Below, one piece after another: positions 20,820 to 30,088 of a DNA stretch of 33,468 bases. A program made the translations under genes and the position numbers. Below the pieces are notes generated by a model. That model was given only the letters and a program-made list of their open reading frames with translations. It was not told where the DNA came from and searched no databases. Location of the stretch: the NCBI GenBank assembly GCA_016935365.1, contig JAFGRB010000203.1, forward strand, positions 1 to 33,468. The letters run 5' to 3'. The DNA is from Deltaproteobacteria bacterium. GTDB taxonomy: Bacteria; Myxococcota; B64-G9. Numbering within the stretch: position 1 is the stretch's first letter; each line of letters starts with the position of its first letter.

Positions 20820-20864
20820 GGGCGACCTCCTCGTTGACCTCGGAGGGAAGGTATCGTAGTTTCG

Positions 20865-20894
20865 ATTGTATTCCATCAGGTCTGGAAAGGCCAA
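20865..20894 (-). promoter_or_regulatory. Promoter of the 75-Cys lipoprotein, in a compact divergent region
   Basis: On the minus strand, TTGGCC (20894-20889), an 18-nt spacer and TACAAT (20870-20865, five of six) fit sigma70. The -35 box lies 4 nt before the start codon of the opposing gene at 20898. On the plus strand, TTGACC (20834-20839), a 17-nt spacer and TAGTTT is a weaker candidate for that opposing gene. The two promoters would overlap. Confidence 0.5.
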
Positions 20895-20897
20895 GCC

Positions 20898-21740
20898 ATG
20901 CTCAGCCGTTCGGAACGCTCGATGCTCTCAGGTCTGCTCCTTCTGGCGCTCTGTCTGCTCCTCCCGCGGATGGCGCAAGCGGCCGGAGGCAACGCTTTCC
21001 TGGTCGAGGCCAAGGAGCTCTTCGCCCGCCTGGAATACGAGAAAGCCGTCCGGGCGCTGCAGGCAGCCCTGGAGCGGCCGGACAACACCCGCGAGGACGT
21101 GCTGGACATCTATCGGCTCAGCGGCATCTGCTGGGCGTCGATGGGCGAGGAGGCCAAGGCCGAGGAGGCCTTTGCCAGGCTGCTGTCGATCGAGCCGGGC
21201 TACCGCTTCCCCACGGCTCGCTCTCCGCGTCTGGTGGCACCCCTGGAGCGGGCCCGCAAGCGCGCCGGGAAGGGCATTCTGGTCACGCTGGAGCCGGAGG
21301 CCAAGGAAGGCCAGGAGCGGGACTTCGCCCTGCGCTTGCGGATCGAGGCCGATCCGCTCGCGCTCTGCGCGCGCGCGGTGCTTTTCCATCGGGCCGCGGG
21401 CCAGGCCGGTGCGAGCAAGACGAGCTACGAGCTTGAGCCGGGGGTCGTCGAGCGCATCCTGCGCCCGCCGGTGCAGGAGCGGGCCGCGTACCACGACTAC
21501 CACCTGGTGGTCACGGACCGCTGGGGTGGGGTGCTGCTCGAGCTGGGCAGTGCCGCCAACGCCTTCCGGATGGTCCTGGAGCCGGAGATGCTCGAGGCCG
21601 AGCAGCAGGTCGCCTGGTACGAGTCCTGGTGGTTCTGGACCGCGGTCGGAGGCGTGGCGCTGGCGGGCGCCGGCGCGACCGCCTACTTCCTATGGCCGCG
21701 TCCGCCGGACCGGGTCGACTTCGAGCTGAGCACGAGGTGA
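20898..21740 (+). CDS. Exported TPR-like protein with C-terminal membrane anchor
   Basis: This 280-residue product has an N-terminal hydrophobic signal (about residues 10-28, with AQA before the mature end). A helical repeat region follows (about 33-95) whose pattern [16 protein letters not shown] and [21 protein letters not shown] is typical of tetratricopeptide units. A beta-rich middle domain follows, then a C-terminal helix (about 243-265, [23 protein letters not shown]) and a short tail. This layout (TPR domain, beta domain, single C-terminal helix) occurs in other myxobacterial envelope proteins of unknown role. The ATG at 20898 follows GGAAAGG; a second ATG (MLSGLL, 20922) would also preserve the signal. 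It is followed after 3 nt by the FG-GAP lipoprotein gene, so the two are co-translated and likely act together. Confidence 0.8.
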   Translation: MLSRSERSMLSGLLLLALCLLLPRMAQAAGGNAFLVEAKELFARLEYEKAVRALQAALERPDNTREDVLDIYRLSGICWASMGEEAKAEEAFARLLSIEPGYRFPTARSPRLVAPLERARKRAGKGILVTLEPEAKEGQERDFALRLRIEADPLALCARAVLFHRAAGQAGASKTSYELEPGVVERILRPPVQERAAYHDYHLVVTDRWGGVLLELGSAANAFRMVLEPEMLEAEQQVAWYESWWFWTAVGGVALAGAGATAYFLWPRPPDRVDFELSTR

Positions 21741-21743
21741 GCG

Positions 21744-24700
21744 GTGCGAGGTGCGTGCAAGCCTGCGCTTCTGATCGGCGCCGTGCTCGCGCTCGGCTGT
21801 GTGGATCTGGGGCGCTTCCAGCTCGAGATCGTCATCCCCGACGACGCGCGCGAGGAGGCTGTCGAGCTGACGGTCTACGCGCTGGGCGCCCCCGAGGGCA
21901 TGGCCAGCCCCTGCCGTGAGGTCCAGGCCGCGGGCGGCGAGGTCTCCCCGTCCTTCTCCATCCAGGCCTCGGCCCGCTTCGACCTGCCGCTCACCGCCCA
22001 GCAGGCAGGGATCGAGGGCGTGCCCACCGGCCGGGTCGTCTTCTACGCCCTGGCGCGCAACGCAGCCGGCCAGGCGATCTTGCGGGGCTGCACCGAGGCC
22101 GCGATCTCGGCCGAGCAGGACGCGCGGGTCGTCATCCAGCTCGACTGGGCCTGCCGCGGGCTCGGGCTGGAGCTGTGCGACAATGGACTCGACGACGACT
22201 GCGACGACCTGACGGACGAGATCCCATGCTCCGACTGCCAGCTGGATGCCGACTGCGAGGCCTTCGCCGAGGCGAACGGCCTGGCGCTCCCGGCCTGCAC
22301 GCGCTGGGCCTGTGTAGACGGGCGCTGCGAGCCCGAGATCGATCCCTGGCTCGACGGCCAGCCGTGCGACGACGAGGATCCCTGCACGGTCGGCGATCGC
22401 TGCACGCTGGGCGTCTGCCAGGGTGCCGATCTGGGCTGCTTCTGGTGCGAGAGCGCCGGAGACTGCGACGTGATGGCTCCGTACCGGCCCTGCGTGAGCG
22501 CCTGGGACTGCGTCGGTGGCCGTTGCGAGCCTCTCGTGATTGCGGGGGACGGCGCGGTCTGCGCCAACACGACCAACCGCTGCTTCGCGCCGGAGGGCGT
22601 CTGCCAGGAGGGCTTCTGCCTGCTCGATCCGGTCGACTGCAGCGTCGGGACCGACTGCCTGCGGGTGCTGGGCTGCAGCATGGATGCCGGCTGCCGCTAC
22701 GAGGCCGAGCCCAACTACGATCTGGACTGGGACGGCTTCTTCAGCCAGGAGCGCTGCGGCGAGACCTGCGATGAATATCCCACCGCCTGCGCGGGCTGCG
22801 ACAACTGCCGCTTTTCGGACTGCGACGACGCCGACAGCGACGTGAATCCGGCCATGCCCGAGCTGTGCCGGGACGGCGTGGACAACGACTGCGACGGGCA
22901 GACGGACGAGGCCTGCCGCGGCTGGAGCGGCCTCATGACCGGCTGCGCCGAGCTCGAGATCGCCGTCGGCTACCCGAGCAACTCGGCCTTCAACCTCGCG
23001 ATCGGAGATGCGGATCTCGACGGGGTCGCCGATCTGCTGCTGGCCGACGCGGGCGTGGGCACGAGCCCTGAGCCCTTCCTGGGCTTGGCCATGGGAGGCG
23101 TGCAGGGCGGCTGCTGGCTCGCGGATCAGGAGCTGGAGCTGCCCTCGAGCTACCGGCCGATCGTCAGCCGCCTGCTCGATCTGGACCGCGACGGACGAGC
23201 GGAGATCGCCCTGCTCGACATGGCCACGGGCTGCGACCTCGTCCTGCTGGGCTCCGATGGCGCCGAGCTGGCGTTCGAGGAGGATATCCAGAGCTGCACG
23301 CCGGACTCCGCGTTGCTGGCAGCCGAGATCGACGGCGCCGGGCTCGGCGATCTGATCGTCGCCCGCAAGGGTACGAGCGACTACTTCTCCGTCGACGCGA
23401 TCGAGGTCGCGAGGGTGGGCGGCGCGCTGGCCGTGGATCGCGTCTTCGGCTCCAGCCTAAGCCTCGATCAGATCAAGGCGCTCGGAATCGGCGCTGGAGA
23501 CTTCGATGGAGACGGCCTGGACGAGCCGCTCCTGCTCGTGCGGGCCAACATCGGCTCGGACTACATCTACCGTTTGGCCGTCTTCCGCAACCAGGGAGGT
23601 TCCTGGAACCGGCACAACATGGATCTGGGCAGCTTCAGCATCGCCGGGGATCACACGCCGTGCTCCCTGGCCGTGCTCGACTTCGACGAGGACGGCCGGG
23701 ACGACGCGGCCTTGCTCTGGCAGCACATCGAGGGCCAGACGATGTCCGCCCGCCTGACCGTCCTGCGTTCGCTGGGCGGCGAGGATCCGATGGGCTGGTT
23801 CGCGGAGAGCGAGCAGGTCAGCGCAGCCGATGTCTCGGCCACGGGCAACCTGTTCTACAGCTTCGAGCTCCAGGCCGCCGATGTGGACGCGGACGGGCTC
23901 GACGATCTCGTCGTGCTGGACCGGGTCGCGAACCGCTCCCACATCTACCTCAACAACGGCCACGCCGTCGATCGCCACTTCCTGTCGCCTCACCACTCTC
24001 CGCTCGCCTTCCCGCAGGATGTGCAGATCCGCGAGCTCTTGATCGGCGAGCTGACGGGCGAGCCGCCTGTCGATGTCCTATACGTCTCCGAGAACGCGCG
24101 GGCGCCGTACGAGTCCTACGCCCGGCAGCAGTCGGGCGCCGGCGCGACGCCGTCCCCGGTCCAGCGATTCAAGGCGCTTCCTGGATACCTCCTCCCGCTC
24201 CTGCCTCTCACGGACTCGCTGACGCGCGGCCTGGCCGCCGACTTCGATCGGGACGGCCTGGGGGATCTGGTACTGCTGGCAGGAAATGCATACGCACTCC
24301 TCCGCGCCCAGCCGGCGCCTGGATCGAGGATCTGGACCGGGCATGTCGAACAGGAAGGGATGGATCTCATCGGACCCGGCGTTCCAGATCGGGCCTACCT
24401 GCTCGAGGGCTACCTGGATCGAGATCGCGACCGCGACTTCCTGCTCGTCTGCGTGGACCATCAGGGCGCGACCCGCACGCACGCCTACGTCTACCGGCCG
24501 GACAGCGCCCAGTTCGTTCACGCCGAGACGAGCGCCCAGTCCGAGCAGGCGGCGCTGGCTGCGCTCCAGGCGAAGCTGGATGCCGATCCGGTCCCGGATC
24601 TCGTCCTGGTCGAGCAGGGCATGCTGCGGGTCTTCAAGGGCGTGCCCGGCACGGCCATCGCCTTCGATCACGTCCCGATGGGGACGCAGCTTCTCAGCCC

Positions 24701-25253
24701 GGCCATCGCCCAGGGGCCGGCTGCCCTGCTGGACCGCGACCTCGACGGCTACCCGGAGCTCGCACTCTCGATCTGGGAGTCGGGCGAGCATCACGTGCTC
24801 GTGCTCGGGAGGCCGGGACCGGACGCCTGGACCTTCGTTCAGGAGCTCTTCCGATTGCCCGGTCAGAGTCCCGACGCGATCGGCACGGCGGACGTGAACG
24901 CGGATCGCATCCCGGACCTCGTGCTCGCAGAGGGGAGCCGGGTGAGGATCACGACCGACCTGAGCACGGTCGAGGACCTGGCCCTGGCATCTTCTCTCGG
25001 CGCGATCGAGCAGGTGCTGGCCTGCGACCTGGACGGCGATCATCTGCTGGACGACCTGCTGCTGGTCTCGACCGAGCGCATCCTGGCCGTGGACCTGGCC
25101 GTGGAGGAGGGCGCGGTGATCGCGGCGCGCGAGATCCCGATCGAGGTCTCGGCGGATCACGTCCAGGTCGGCGATCTCGACGCGGACGGCCGGATGGACG
25201 TCTGGGTCCTGGCCGGCGGGCAAGTGCAGCTCTTCGTGGGGCAGGCGGACTGA
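21744..25253 (+). CDS. FG-GAP/VCBS beta-propeller lipoprotein with MopE motifs
   Basis: This 1169-residue lipoprotein begins with a GTG preceded by GAGGTGA. Its signal ends in LALGC (C19). Residues about 25-140 form a beta domain. Two MopE-like motifs follow (LCDNGLDDDCDDLTDE at about 144, LCRDGVDNDCDGQTDE at about 374), separated by a Cys-rich segment. Residues about 395-1165 are FG-GAP/VCBS-like repeats, each with a calcium-loop core such as GDADLDGVADLLL, LDLDRDGRAEIAL, LDFDEDGRDDAAL, ADVDADGLDDLVV and GDLDADGRMDVWV. I recognise about eight to ten such cores, enough for one complete seven-bladed propeller or more. The family fold binds Ca2+ and supports protein or carbohydrate contacts; no enzyme domain is seen. 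It follows the TPR protein by 3 nt. Confidence 0.9.
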   Translation: MRGACKPALLIGAVLALGCVDLGRFQLEIVIPDDAREEAVELTVYALGAPEGMASPCREVQAAGGEVSPSFSIQASARFDLPLTAQQAGIEGVPTGRVVFYALARNAAGQAILRGCTEAAISAEQDARVVIQLDWACRGLGLELCDNGLDDDCDDLTDEIPCSDCQLDADCEAFAEANGLALPACTRWACVDGRCEPEIDPWLDGQPCDDEDPCTVGDRCTLGVCQGADLGCFWCESAGDCDVMAPYRPCVSAWDCVGGRCEPLVIAGDGAVCANTTNRCFAPEGVCQEGFCLLDPVDCSVGTDCLRVLGCSMDAGCRYEAEPNYDLDWDGFFSQERCGETCDEYPTACAGCDNCRFSDCDDADSDVNPAMPELCRDGVDNDCDGQTDEACRGWSGLMTGCAELEIAVGYPSNSAFNLAIGDADLDGVADLLLADAGVGTSPEPFLGLAMGGVQGGCWLADQELELPSSYRPIVSRLLDLDRDGRAEIALLDMATGCDLVLLGSDGAELAFEEDIQSCTPDSALLAAEIDGAGLGDLIVARKGTSDYFSVDAIEVARVGGALAVDRVFGSSLSLDQIKALGIGAGDFDGDGLDEPLLLVRANIGSDYIYRLAVFRNQGGSWNRHNMDLGSFSIAGDHTPCSLAVLDFDEDGRDDAALLWQHIEGQTMSARLTVLRSLGGEDPMGWFAESEQVSAADVSATGNLFYSFELQAADVDADGLDDLVVLDRVANRSHIYLNNGHAVDRHFLSPHHSPLAFPQDVQIRELLIGELTGEPPVDVLYVSENARAPYESYARQQSGAGATPSPVQRFKALPGYLLPLLPLTDSLTRGLAADFDRDGLGDLVLLAGNAYALLRAQPAPGSRIWTGHVEQEGMDLIGPGVPDRAYLLEGYLDRDRDRDFLLVCVDHQGATRTHAYVYRPDSAQFVHAETSAQSEQAALAALQAKLDADPVPDLVLVEQGMLRVFKGVPGTAIAFDHVPMGTQLLSPAIAQGPAALLDRDLDGYPELALSIWESGEHHVLVLGRPGPDAWTFVQELFRLPGQSPDAIGTADVNADRIPDLVLAEGSRVRITTDLSTVEDLALASSLGAIEQVLACDLDGDHLLDDLLLVSTERILAVDLAVEEGAVIAAREIPIEVSADHVQVGDLDADGRMDVWVLAGGQVQLFVGQAD

Positions 25254-25265
25254 ACGGCGCGCGTC

Positions 25266-27122
25266 TCAGAAGCGGATCGAGCGCTTGGTGAGCTCCCCCT
25301 TGCGGATGCGGATCTCGACCCGGCGGTCGATGTGCGCCTCCTCGTTGACCAGCCGCAGGCGATGGGTGCCCGCGGGCAGCTCGACCTTGAACAGCGGGGT
25401 CGGGCCGAGCTTCTTCTCGCCCAGGTAGACCTCGGTCCAGGGATCGGAGTCCAGGCGCAGAAAGCCGAAACCCACGGCCTCGGCCTTCGGGGGCGGCTCC
25501 GGCTTGCCGGGCTGATCGATTGTCGGAAGCACGAGCCGCAGGCTGCTCTGGCGGCCCCGCCGGACCCGGACCTTCCCGGCCGTCTTGCGGTGGCCGTCGA
25601 GCTCGGCCTCGACCTCGTGCAGGCCCGACTTGAGGCGCAGGGCGCGGATGGGCGCGCGCTGGGCCAGGGCCTTGCCGTCGACCCAGATGCGGGCGCCGGC
25701 GGGCTCGGTGACGATCCGCACCCGGCCCCAGGTCGGCCTGGGCGCTGCTGCTGTGCGGTCCTGGTCGGCGGGCGGCCCGTCCACCGGCTCGGCCGTGAGC
25801 CCGTCCGGGGCTTCGCTCGCCGGCTCGTCCGCTCCGCCCGGGCCGGGGCCTCGGCCGGCATCCGTCCGGCCCGCATCCCGGCTGCCCGCATCCGCTGCCG
25901 GAGGACCCGCGGCCGGGCCCGGCGATCCATCCTGGACCGGGCGCAGCAGCAGCAAGCCGTCGAAGGCGAGCAGCCACACCGCCGCAGCCCCGATGAGCAC
26001 CAGCAGCCCCGAGAGCAAGAACCACGGCAGCCTGGAGCCGCGCTTGCGGCCCAGGGCCGGGGCGAAGGACATGGGCAGCTCGCTCTTGGCCGTCCCGTCG
26101 AAGGTCAGGGACTCGTCGGTCTGGGGCCGCAGGTCGCGGGCCGCCGCCTCCGAGACCGAGCCGTCCTTGCTGGCGTGCGAGATGATCTCTTGGTGGCGGG
26201 AGATGGTGTCGGAGAAGAGCGCCTGCATGGCCGTCGCCACCCGCGTGGAGCCGGTCTGGTAGCCCAGCTCCGCGGACATGGCCAGCAGGTCCTGCTGGAT
26301 CTCTCTCGCCGACGAGTAGCGGTCGTCCGGATCGCGGGCCAGGGCCTTGAGCACGATGGCGTCGAGCCTGGCCGGCACCTCGGGCCTCAGCTCGCTCGGC
26401 GGCGGTATCTCGGAGAAGAGGATCGCCTGGGCCGTCGCGAGCTCGTTGGATCGCTTGAAGAGCCGGCGCAGGGACAGGCACTCCCAGAGGACGGTGCCCA
26501 GCGAGAAGAGGTCCGAGCGCGCGTCCAGCTCCGCCCCCTGCGCCTGCTCGGGCGACATGTAGGCGTACTTGCCCTTGATGATCCCGGTCCGGGTCTTGTC
26601 GAGCTTCTTCTCGGCTCGGGCGATCCCGAAGTCGACCACCTTGGTCGTGCCGGAGTAGAGCACGAAGATGTTCTGGGGGCTCAGATCCCGGTGGACCAGG
26701 TGAACGGGCTCGCCCTGCGCATCGCGGAGCTCGTGCGCATAGCCCAGACCGGCGCAGATCTGGACGCCGATCGCGGTGACGATCTCGGGCGAGAGCGGCA
26801 TCTCCAGCTTGTGGGCCTGGCGCATGACCGTGGCCAGGCTCTGGCCCTCGAGGTACTCCATGGAGATGAAGTACTCCTCGCCGACCTGGCCGAGCTCGTA
26901 GACCTGGACCACGTTGGGGTGGTTGAGCCTGGCGGCGATGCGCGCCTCGTCGAAGAACATGAGCATGAAGCGCTGCTCGTGCGCCAGGTGGGGCAGGATC
27001 TTCTTGATCACCACGAGCTTCTCGAAGCCCATGATGCCCCGCTGTCGGGCGAGCAGGATCTCGGCCATGCCGCCCGTGGCCAGGCGGGCCAGGATCTCGT
27101 ACTTGCCGAACACCTCCGCCAT
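25266..27122 (-). CDS. Transmembrane Ser/Thr protein kinase with two PEGA domains
   Basis: This 618-residue receptor-type kinase has a complete Hanks catalytic core: glycine loop (LATGGMAE, 14-21), ATP lysine K40 in VVIKK, helix-C E59, catalytic HRDLSPQN (D146, N151), DFG (D164) and an SPE motif replacing APE. HRD with an arginine suggests activation-loop regulation. A juxtamembrane linker, one transmembrane helix (about 366-393) and an Asp/Pro/Gly-rich linker lead to two extracytoplasmic PEGA domains (about 463-530 and 550-618) with TEPAGARIWVDGK and SDPWTEVYLGEKKLGPTPL. PEGA domains are inferred surface/ligand modules in this group. No phosphatase or FHA partner is adjacent. The start at 27122 fits the family opening MxxxFGKYEIL. 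No upstream ribosome site exists; see the leaderless finding. Confidence 0.95.
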   Translation of the reverse strand: MAEVFGKYEILARLATGGMAEILLARQRGIMGFEKLVVIKKILPHLAHEQRFMLMFFDEARIAARLNHPNVVQVYELGQVGEEYFISMEYLEGQSLATVMRQAHKLEMPLSPEIVTAIGVQICAGLGYAHELRDAQGEPVHLVHRDLSPQNIFVLYSGTTKVVDFGIARAEKKLDKTRTGIIKGKYAYMSPEQAQGAELDARSDLFSLGTVLWECLSLRRLFKRSNELATAQAILFSEIPPPSELRPEVPARLDAIVLKALARDPDDRYSSAREIQQDLLAMSAELGYQTGSTRVATAMQALFSDTISRHQEIISHASKDGSVSEAAARDLRPQTDESLTFDGTAKSELPMSFAPALGRKRGSRLPWFLLSGLLVLIGAAAVWLLAFDGLLLLRPVQDGSPGPAAGPPAADAGSRDAGRTDAGRGPGPGGADEPASEAPDGLTAEPVDGPPADQDRTAAAPRPTWGRVRIVTEPAGARIWVDGKALAQRAPIRALRLKSGLHEVEAELDGHRKTAGKVRVRRGRQSSLRLVLPTIDQPGKPEPPPKAEAVGFGFLRLDSDPWTEVYLGEKKLGPTPLFKVELPAGTHRLRLVNEEAHIDRRVEIRIRKGELTKRSIRF

Positions 27123-27131
27123 CGAGGCCGC

Positions 27132-27161
27132 AATCTACCCCGGGACCTCGGCAGGCGTCAA
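27132..27161 (-). promoter_or_regulatory. Promoter of the Ser/Thr kinase, close to the start codon
   Basis: On the minus strand, TTGACG (27161-27156, five of six), an 18-nt spacer and TAGATT (27137-27132, four of six) form a good sigma70-type promoter. The -10 box ends only 9 nt before the ATG at 27122. Transcription would start at or within about 3 nt of the start codon. Confidence 0.6.
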
Positions 27162-27186
27162 TTGCACCCAGGCGGGCCGCCCGGCA

Positions 27187-29973
27187 TCAGGGCGTGAAGC
27201 GGACGCGCCGCTCGGCCGACTGCAGCACCTCCTGCTCCTCGTAGGCCAGCCTGGGCGCGGCGTTGCGGCGCCAGAGCTCGGCCTCGTCCGCGTGGTGGGG
27301 GCCCTGGCCGTGCTGCTGGCCGCCTGGCAGGGCGTTGTAGGCCTGCGGGCCCTGCGGGCCGAGCTCGATCACCAGCCGCTGCGAGGGGCCGTTCGCGTAG
27401 CCGAAGTCCTGGCCCGAGTAGATGTCGAAGTTGCAGGCGTCGAGCACGAAGAGATCGCCGTGGCGCGGGAAACCGTCCGGGTAGGTGGGGTCGTCCGGCG
27501 CGGGGATCGAGTAGGTGTCGAAGGCGGGGCCCATCATGTCGACCGGGATCAGGCTGGCGAAGCGGATGGTGTGCAGCCGGCCCCAGCGCCAGCCGTCCGG
27601 CTGCTCGCCCAGGCGCTCGGACAGGAAGGCCAGCGCGCCGGCCACGGCGCGCAGGATGCGCTCGTCGCGGGTCTCGACCGCCTCCGTGTCCAGGTCGTCC
27701 CACAGCACGCTGTCGCCCGCCCCGGCGTCGTAGGTGGCCAGGCGCTCGGGCTCGATCATCGCCCACTGGAGCGCCTTGGCGATCGACTGGCTGCCCGGGC
27801 GTTGCCCGATGCGCGCGATCTCGTCGCCGAAGGCCAGCTTACCCAGGCGCGGCAGGGTCGCGTTGAAGATGCTGGCCGCGATGCTGTCCGCGATCTCGGC
27901 GGCCTGCGGATCGCCCTCCAGCCCGTCGGGCGTGGCGAAGCTCCAGGCGCGCAGGCGGTCGCGGGCGTCGAGCAGCGCGTCCATCGAGCCGGCCAGCTCG
28001 GACACGGCCGAGCTGAGATCCGGCTGGCTGCCCGGGCTCGCTTGCTCCTGCTCGGCCCGGTCGAGCGCGGCCGCGATCACGGCGCTCAGCAGGGCGCCCA
28101 GGGGCGAGCGGTGATCGGCCTGCAGGGCCATCATCTCGTCGACCGTGACGCCGCCCCGCGCGGCGAGCTCGGCCAGGCGCGCGTCCAGCCGGGCCATGCG
28201 ATGGCCGAGGTCGAAGCTCCAGCCGAGGTAGAGCGCGTCGTCGAAGGGGTTGCCGTCCAGGCTGGTGCCCACCCCGTCTCCGTTGGCGGTGCCGATCCAG
28301 CCGCTGGCCGGATCGCGCAGCATGGGGATGTCGTCGGCCGCCACCCGGCCGGTCCACTCGTAGCCGCCCGTGCCGGGCAGCACCATGGCCGGCGAGTAGC
28401 CGCCGCCCGTCGCCGGGTCGTAGCTCAGCGCCTCGGGAGGACGCAGCGGGATCCACGAGTGGGTCGACCACAGGATGGCTCCCTCCGCGCTCGCGACCAC
28501 GAAGTTCTGCGAGCCGCACTCGAACAGCCGGATCGCTTCCAGTGCCTCGTCGGCGCTGCTGGCCACGTTGAGCGCGAAGAAGGTCTCGAGCTCGTTCGTG
28601 GGCGTGTGGCCGGTCCAGCGATAGCTGAGCGCGCTGTCGGCGGTGCGGGTATCGGGGATGATCGGCCCGTGGTGGGGCACGATCTCGATCGAGTACTCGA
28701 CCGGATCGCCCATGTTGAGCTCGATGCGCTCGGTCAGCGTGTCGATCTCGACCTCGCCGCCCTCGAAGACCACCCGGTCCGGCTGGCCGGCCGCGCCGGG
28801 CACGATGGTCTCCTGGTAGACGTCGGTCACGTCGTAGTTGGTCACCGTGGCGCCCCAGGCGATGTGGCGGTTGAAGCCCAGGGTCACGCCCGGCGTCCCG
28901 GCGAACGAGACCCCCATGGTGTCCCAGTCTCCGCCCGCCCGGGCGGTGTTGATGTGGTTGAGGTACCAGACCGGCGGGCTCGGCAGGCTCAGGTGCGGAT
29001 CGTTGGCCAGCAGGGCCAGGCCCGAGGCGGTCCTGTCCGGGGACACGACCCAGTTGTTCGAGCCCCGATCCTCCCCGCCGGCCAGCCGGTCGAGCCAGGC
29101 CGTGCGCGAGAAGAAGCGCGCCGCCGCGTCGAGCTGGCGCGCCGCGGGCAGGCGGGCGGTCCCCGGCGCCGGGCGCCGCGCACCGCCGCGGCCGGCCGGC
29201 AGGCAGTCCGGGCAGACGATCGCTTCGGTCGCGGGCGCGAAGGACCACAGGTCGAGCAGCGCGCCCGCCCGGGCGGCGAGCAGCGGATCCGGAGACTCGA
29301 CCGGAAAGGCCGCCCGCACGCCGAGGGCCGCGCGGGTCAGCGCCACCTCCTGGGAGGCGGTGTCGGACAGCAGCCGGCTCTCGTAGCGCGCCAGGGCCAG
29401 CACGTCGACCGGGGTCCAGTCGTCGAGCATCGAGGGCACGAGCAGCGCGCTCAGGATGCCCGGCAGCTTCTCGTCGCCCGCGCGCAGCCTGTCGATGTAG
29501 TCGGTCACCCCGCGCGAGAAGGCCTGCATGCCGAGCAGGGTCGGATCGTCGGGCTCGAGGCTCGCGCGGATGGCCTGGGCCATGCGGGTGAAGCCGACCA
29601 GCCGCGCGCCCTTGTCCATCTCGATCATGCCCGGATCCAGCGACCCGGCCACCTGGGCCAGGCGGCCCTCGATGGCCCGGCGCAGGAACTCCATCTGGCC
29701 CATGCGGTCGCGGGCCATGAGGAAGCCCTGGACCCGGAGCGCGTCGTGGGGATCGGCCGCGTAGATGTGCGGGATGCCCCGCGCGTCGAAGACCGCGTCG
29801 ACCGGCGCGCTCAGACCCTCGAGCGTGAAGGACTCGTCGATCGGCAGGTCCTCGATCCGTTCGGGCGGCGGCCGGTCTCCATTGCCGGCGTCTCCGTCCA
29901 GCCCGGCGTCGCCGCCGCCGGAGCCGTTGCAGGCGAGCAGGCCGGCCAGGCCCAGGATGCAGATGGATCTCAT
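27187..29973 (-). CDS. Penicillin acylase-family Ntn-hydrolase lipoprotein
   Basis: This 928-residue precursor belongs to the penicillin G acylase family, which cleaves amide bonds of beta-lactams, aculeacin-like lipopeptides or N-acyl-homoserine lactones. The signal peptide ends in LLAC (C15), predicting a lipid-anchored enzyme. The alpha-chain-like segment carries DALRVQGFLMARDRMGQMEF, typical of the family. The autoproteolysis site and nucleophile are visible as GSNNWVVS, with S305 expected to become the N-terminus of the beta chain. The PHLSLPSPPVWYLNHI and GFNRHIAWGAT motifs that follow are family hallmarks. A Pro/Arg-rich linker with one CPDC lies before the cleavage site. The substrate cannot be told from sequence; an AHL or peptide acylase is as likely as a beta-lactam acylase. 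A good ribosome site (AAGGGGGT) precedes the ATG at 29973. Confidence 0.93.
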   Translation of the reverse strand: MRSICILGLAGLLACNGSGGGDAGLDGDAGNGDRPPPERIEDLPIDESFTLEGLSAPVDAVFDARGIPHIYAADPHDALRVQGFLMARDRMGQMEFLRRAIEGRLAQVAGSLDPGMIEMDKGARLVGFTRMAQAIRASLEPDDPTLLGMQAFSRGVTDYIDRLRAGDEKLPGILSALLVPSMLDDWTPVDVLALARYESRLLSDTASQEVALTRAALGVRAAFPVESPDPLLAARAGALLDLWSFAPATEAIVCPDCLPAGRGGARRPAPGTARLPAARQLDAAARFFSRTAWLDRLAGGEDRGSNNWVVSPDRTASGLALLANDPHLSLPSPPVWYLNHINTARAGGDWDTMGVSFAGTPGVTLGFNRHIAWGATVTNYDVTDVYQETIVPGAAGQPDRVVFEGGEVEIDTLTERIELNMGDPVEYSIEIVPHHGPIIPDTRTADSALSYRWTGHTPTNELETFFALNVASSADEALEAIRLFECGSQNFVVASAEGAILWSTHSWIPLRPPEALSYDPATGGGYSPAMVLPGTGGYEWTGRVAADDIPMLRDPASGWIGTANGDGVGTSLDGNPFDDALYLGWSFDLGHRMARLDARLAELAARGGVTVDEMMALQADHRSPLGALLSAVIAAALDRAEQEQASPGSQPDLSSAVSELAGSMDALLDARDRLRAWSFATPDGLEGDPQAAEIADSIAASIFNATLPRLGKLAFGDEIARIGQRPGSQSIAKALQWAMIEPERLATYDAGAGDSVLWDDLDTEAVETRDERILRAVAGALAFLSERLGEQPDGWRWGRLHTIRFASLIPVDMMGPAFDTYSIPAPDDPTYPDGFPRHGDLFVLDACNFDIYSGQDFGYANGPSQRLVIELGPQGPQAYNALPGGQQHGQGPHHADEAELWRRNAAPRLAYEEQEVLQSAERRVRFTP

Positions 29974-30007
29974 CGTGTCTACCCCCTTGGAGTGGGTCGG
30001 TGGCCGG

Positions 30008-30035
30008 ACTCTAGCAGCTCTGGCAGAGAGATCAA
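30008..30035 (-). promoter_or_regulatory. Candidate promoter of the acylase gene
   Basis: On the minus strand, TTGATC (30035-30030), a 16-nt spacer and TAGAGT (30013-30008) each match four of six positions. The leader to the ATG at 29973 would be about 28 nt and contain the ribosome site. Confidence 0.4.
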
Positions 30036-30058
30036 GATGGCCCTCACGGGCTGCGTCG

Positions 30059-30067
30059 TGCTATAGA
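30059..30067 (+). promoter_or_regulatory. Candidate extended -10 for the 224-residue protein
   Basis: TGC-TATAGA fits an extended -10 box with four of six consensus positions. No recognisable -35 box lies at the proper distance. The ATG is at 30089 and the AGGAGG ribosome site starts about 10 nt downstream of the box, so the leader would be very short. Confidence 0.3.
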
Positions 30068-30088
30068 CAGCGGGAGAGGAGGGAGCCG

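Noticed and set aside
27123..27186. Possible terminator between the acylase and kinase genes
   Set aside because: Only a short G+C palindrome (GCGGGCCGC) is present with no T-run; the promoter elements are the better explanation for this gap.
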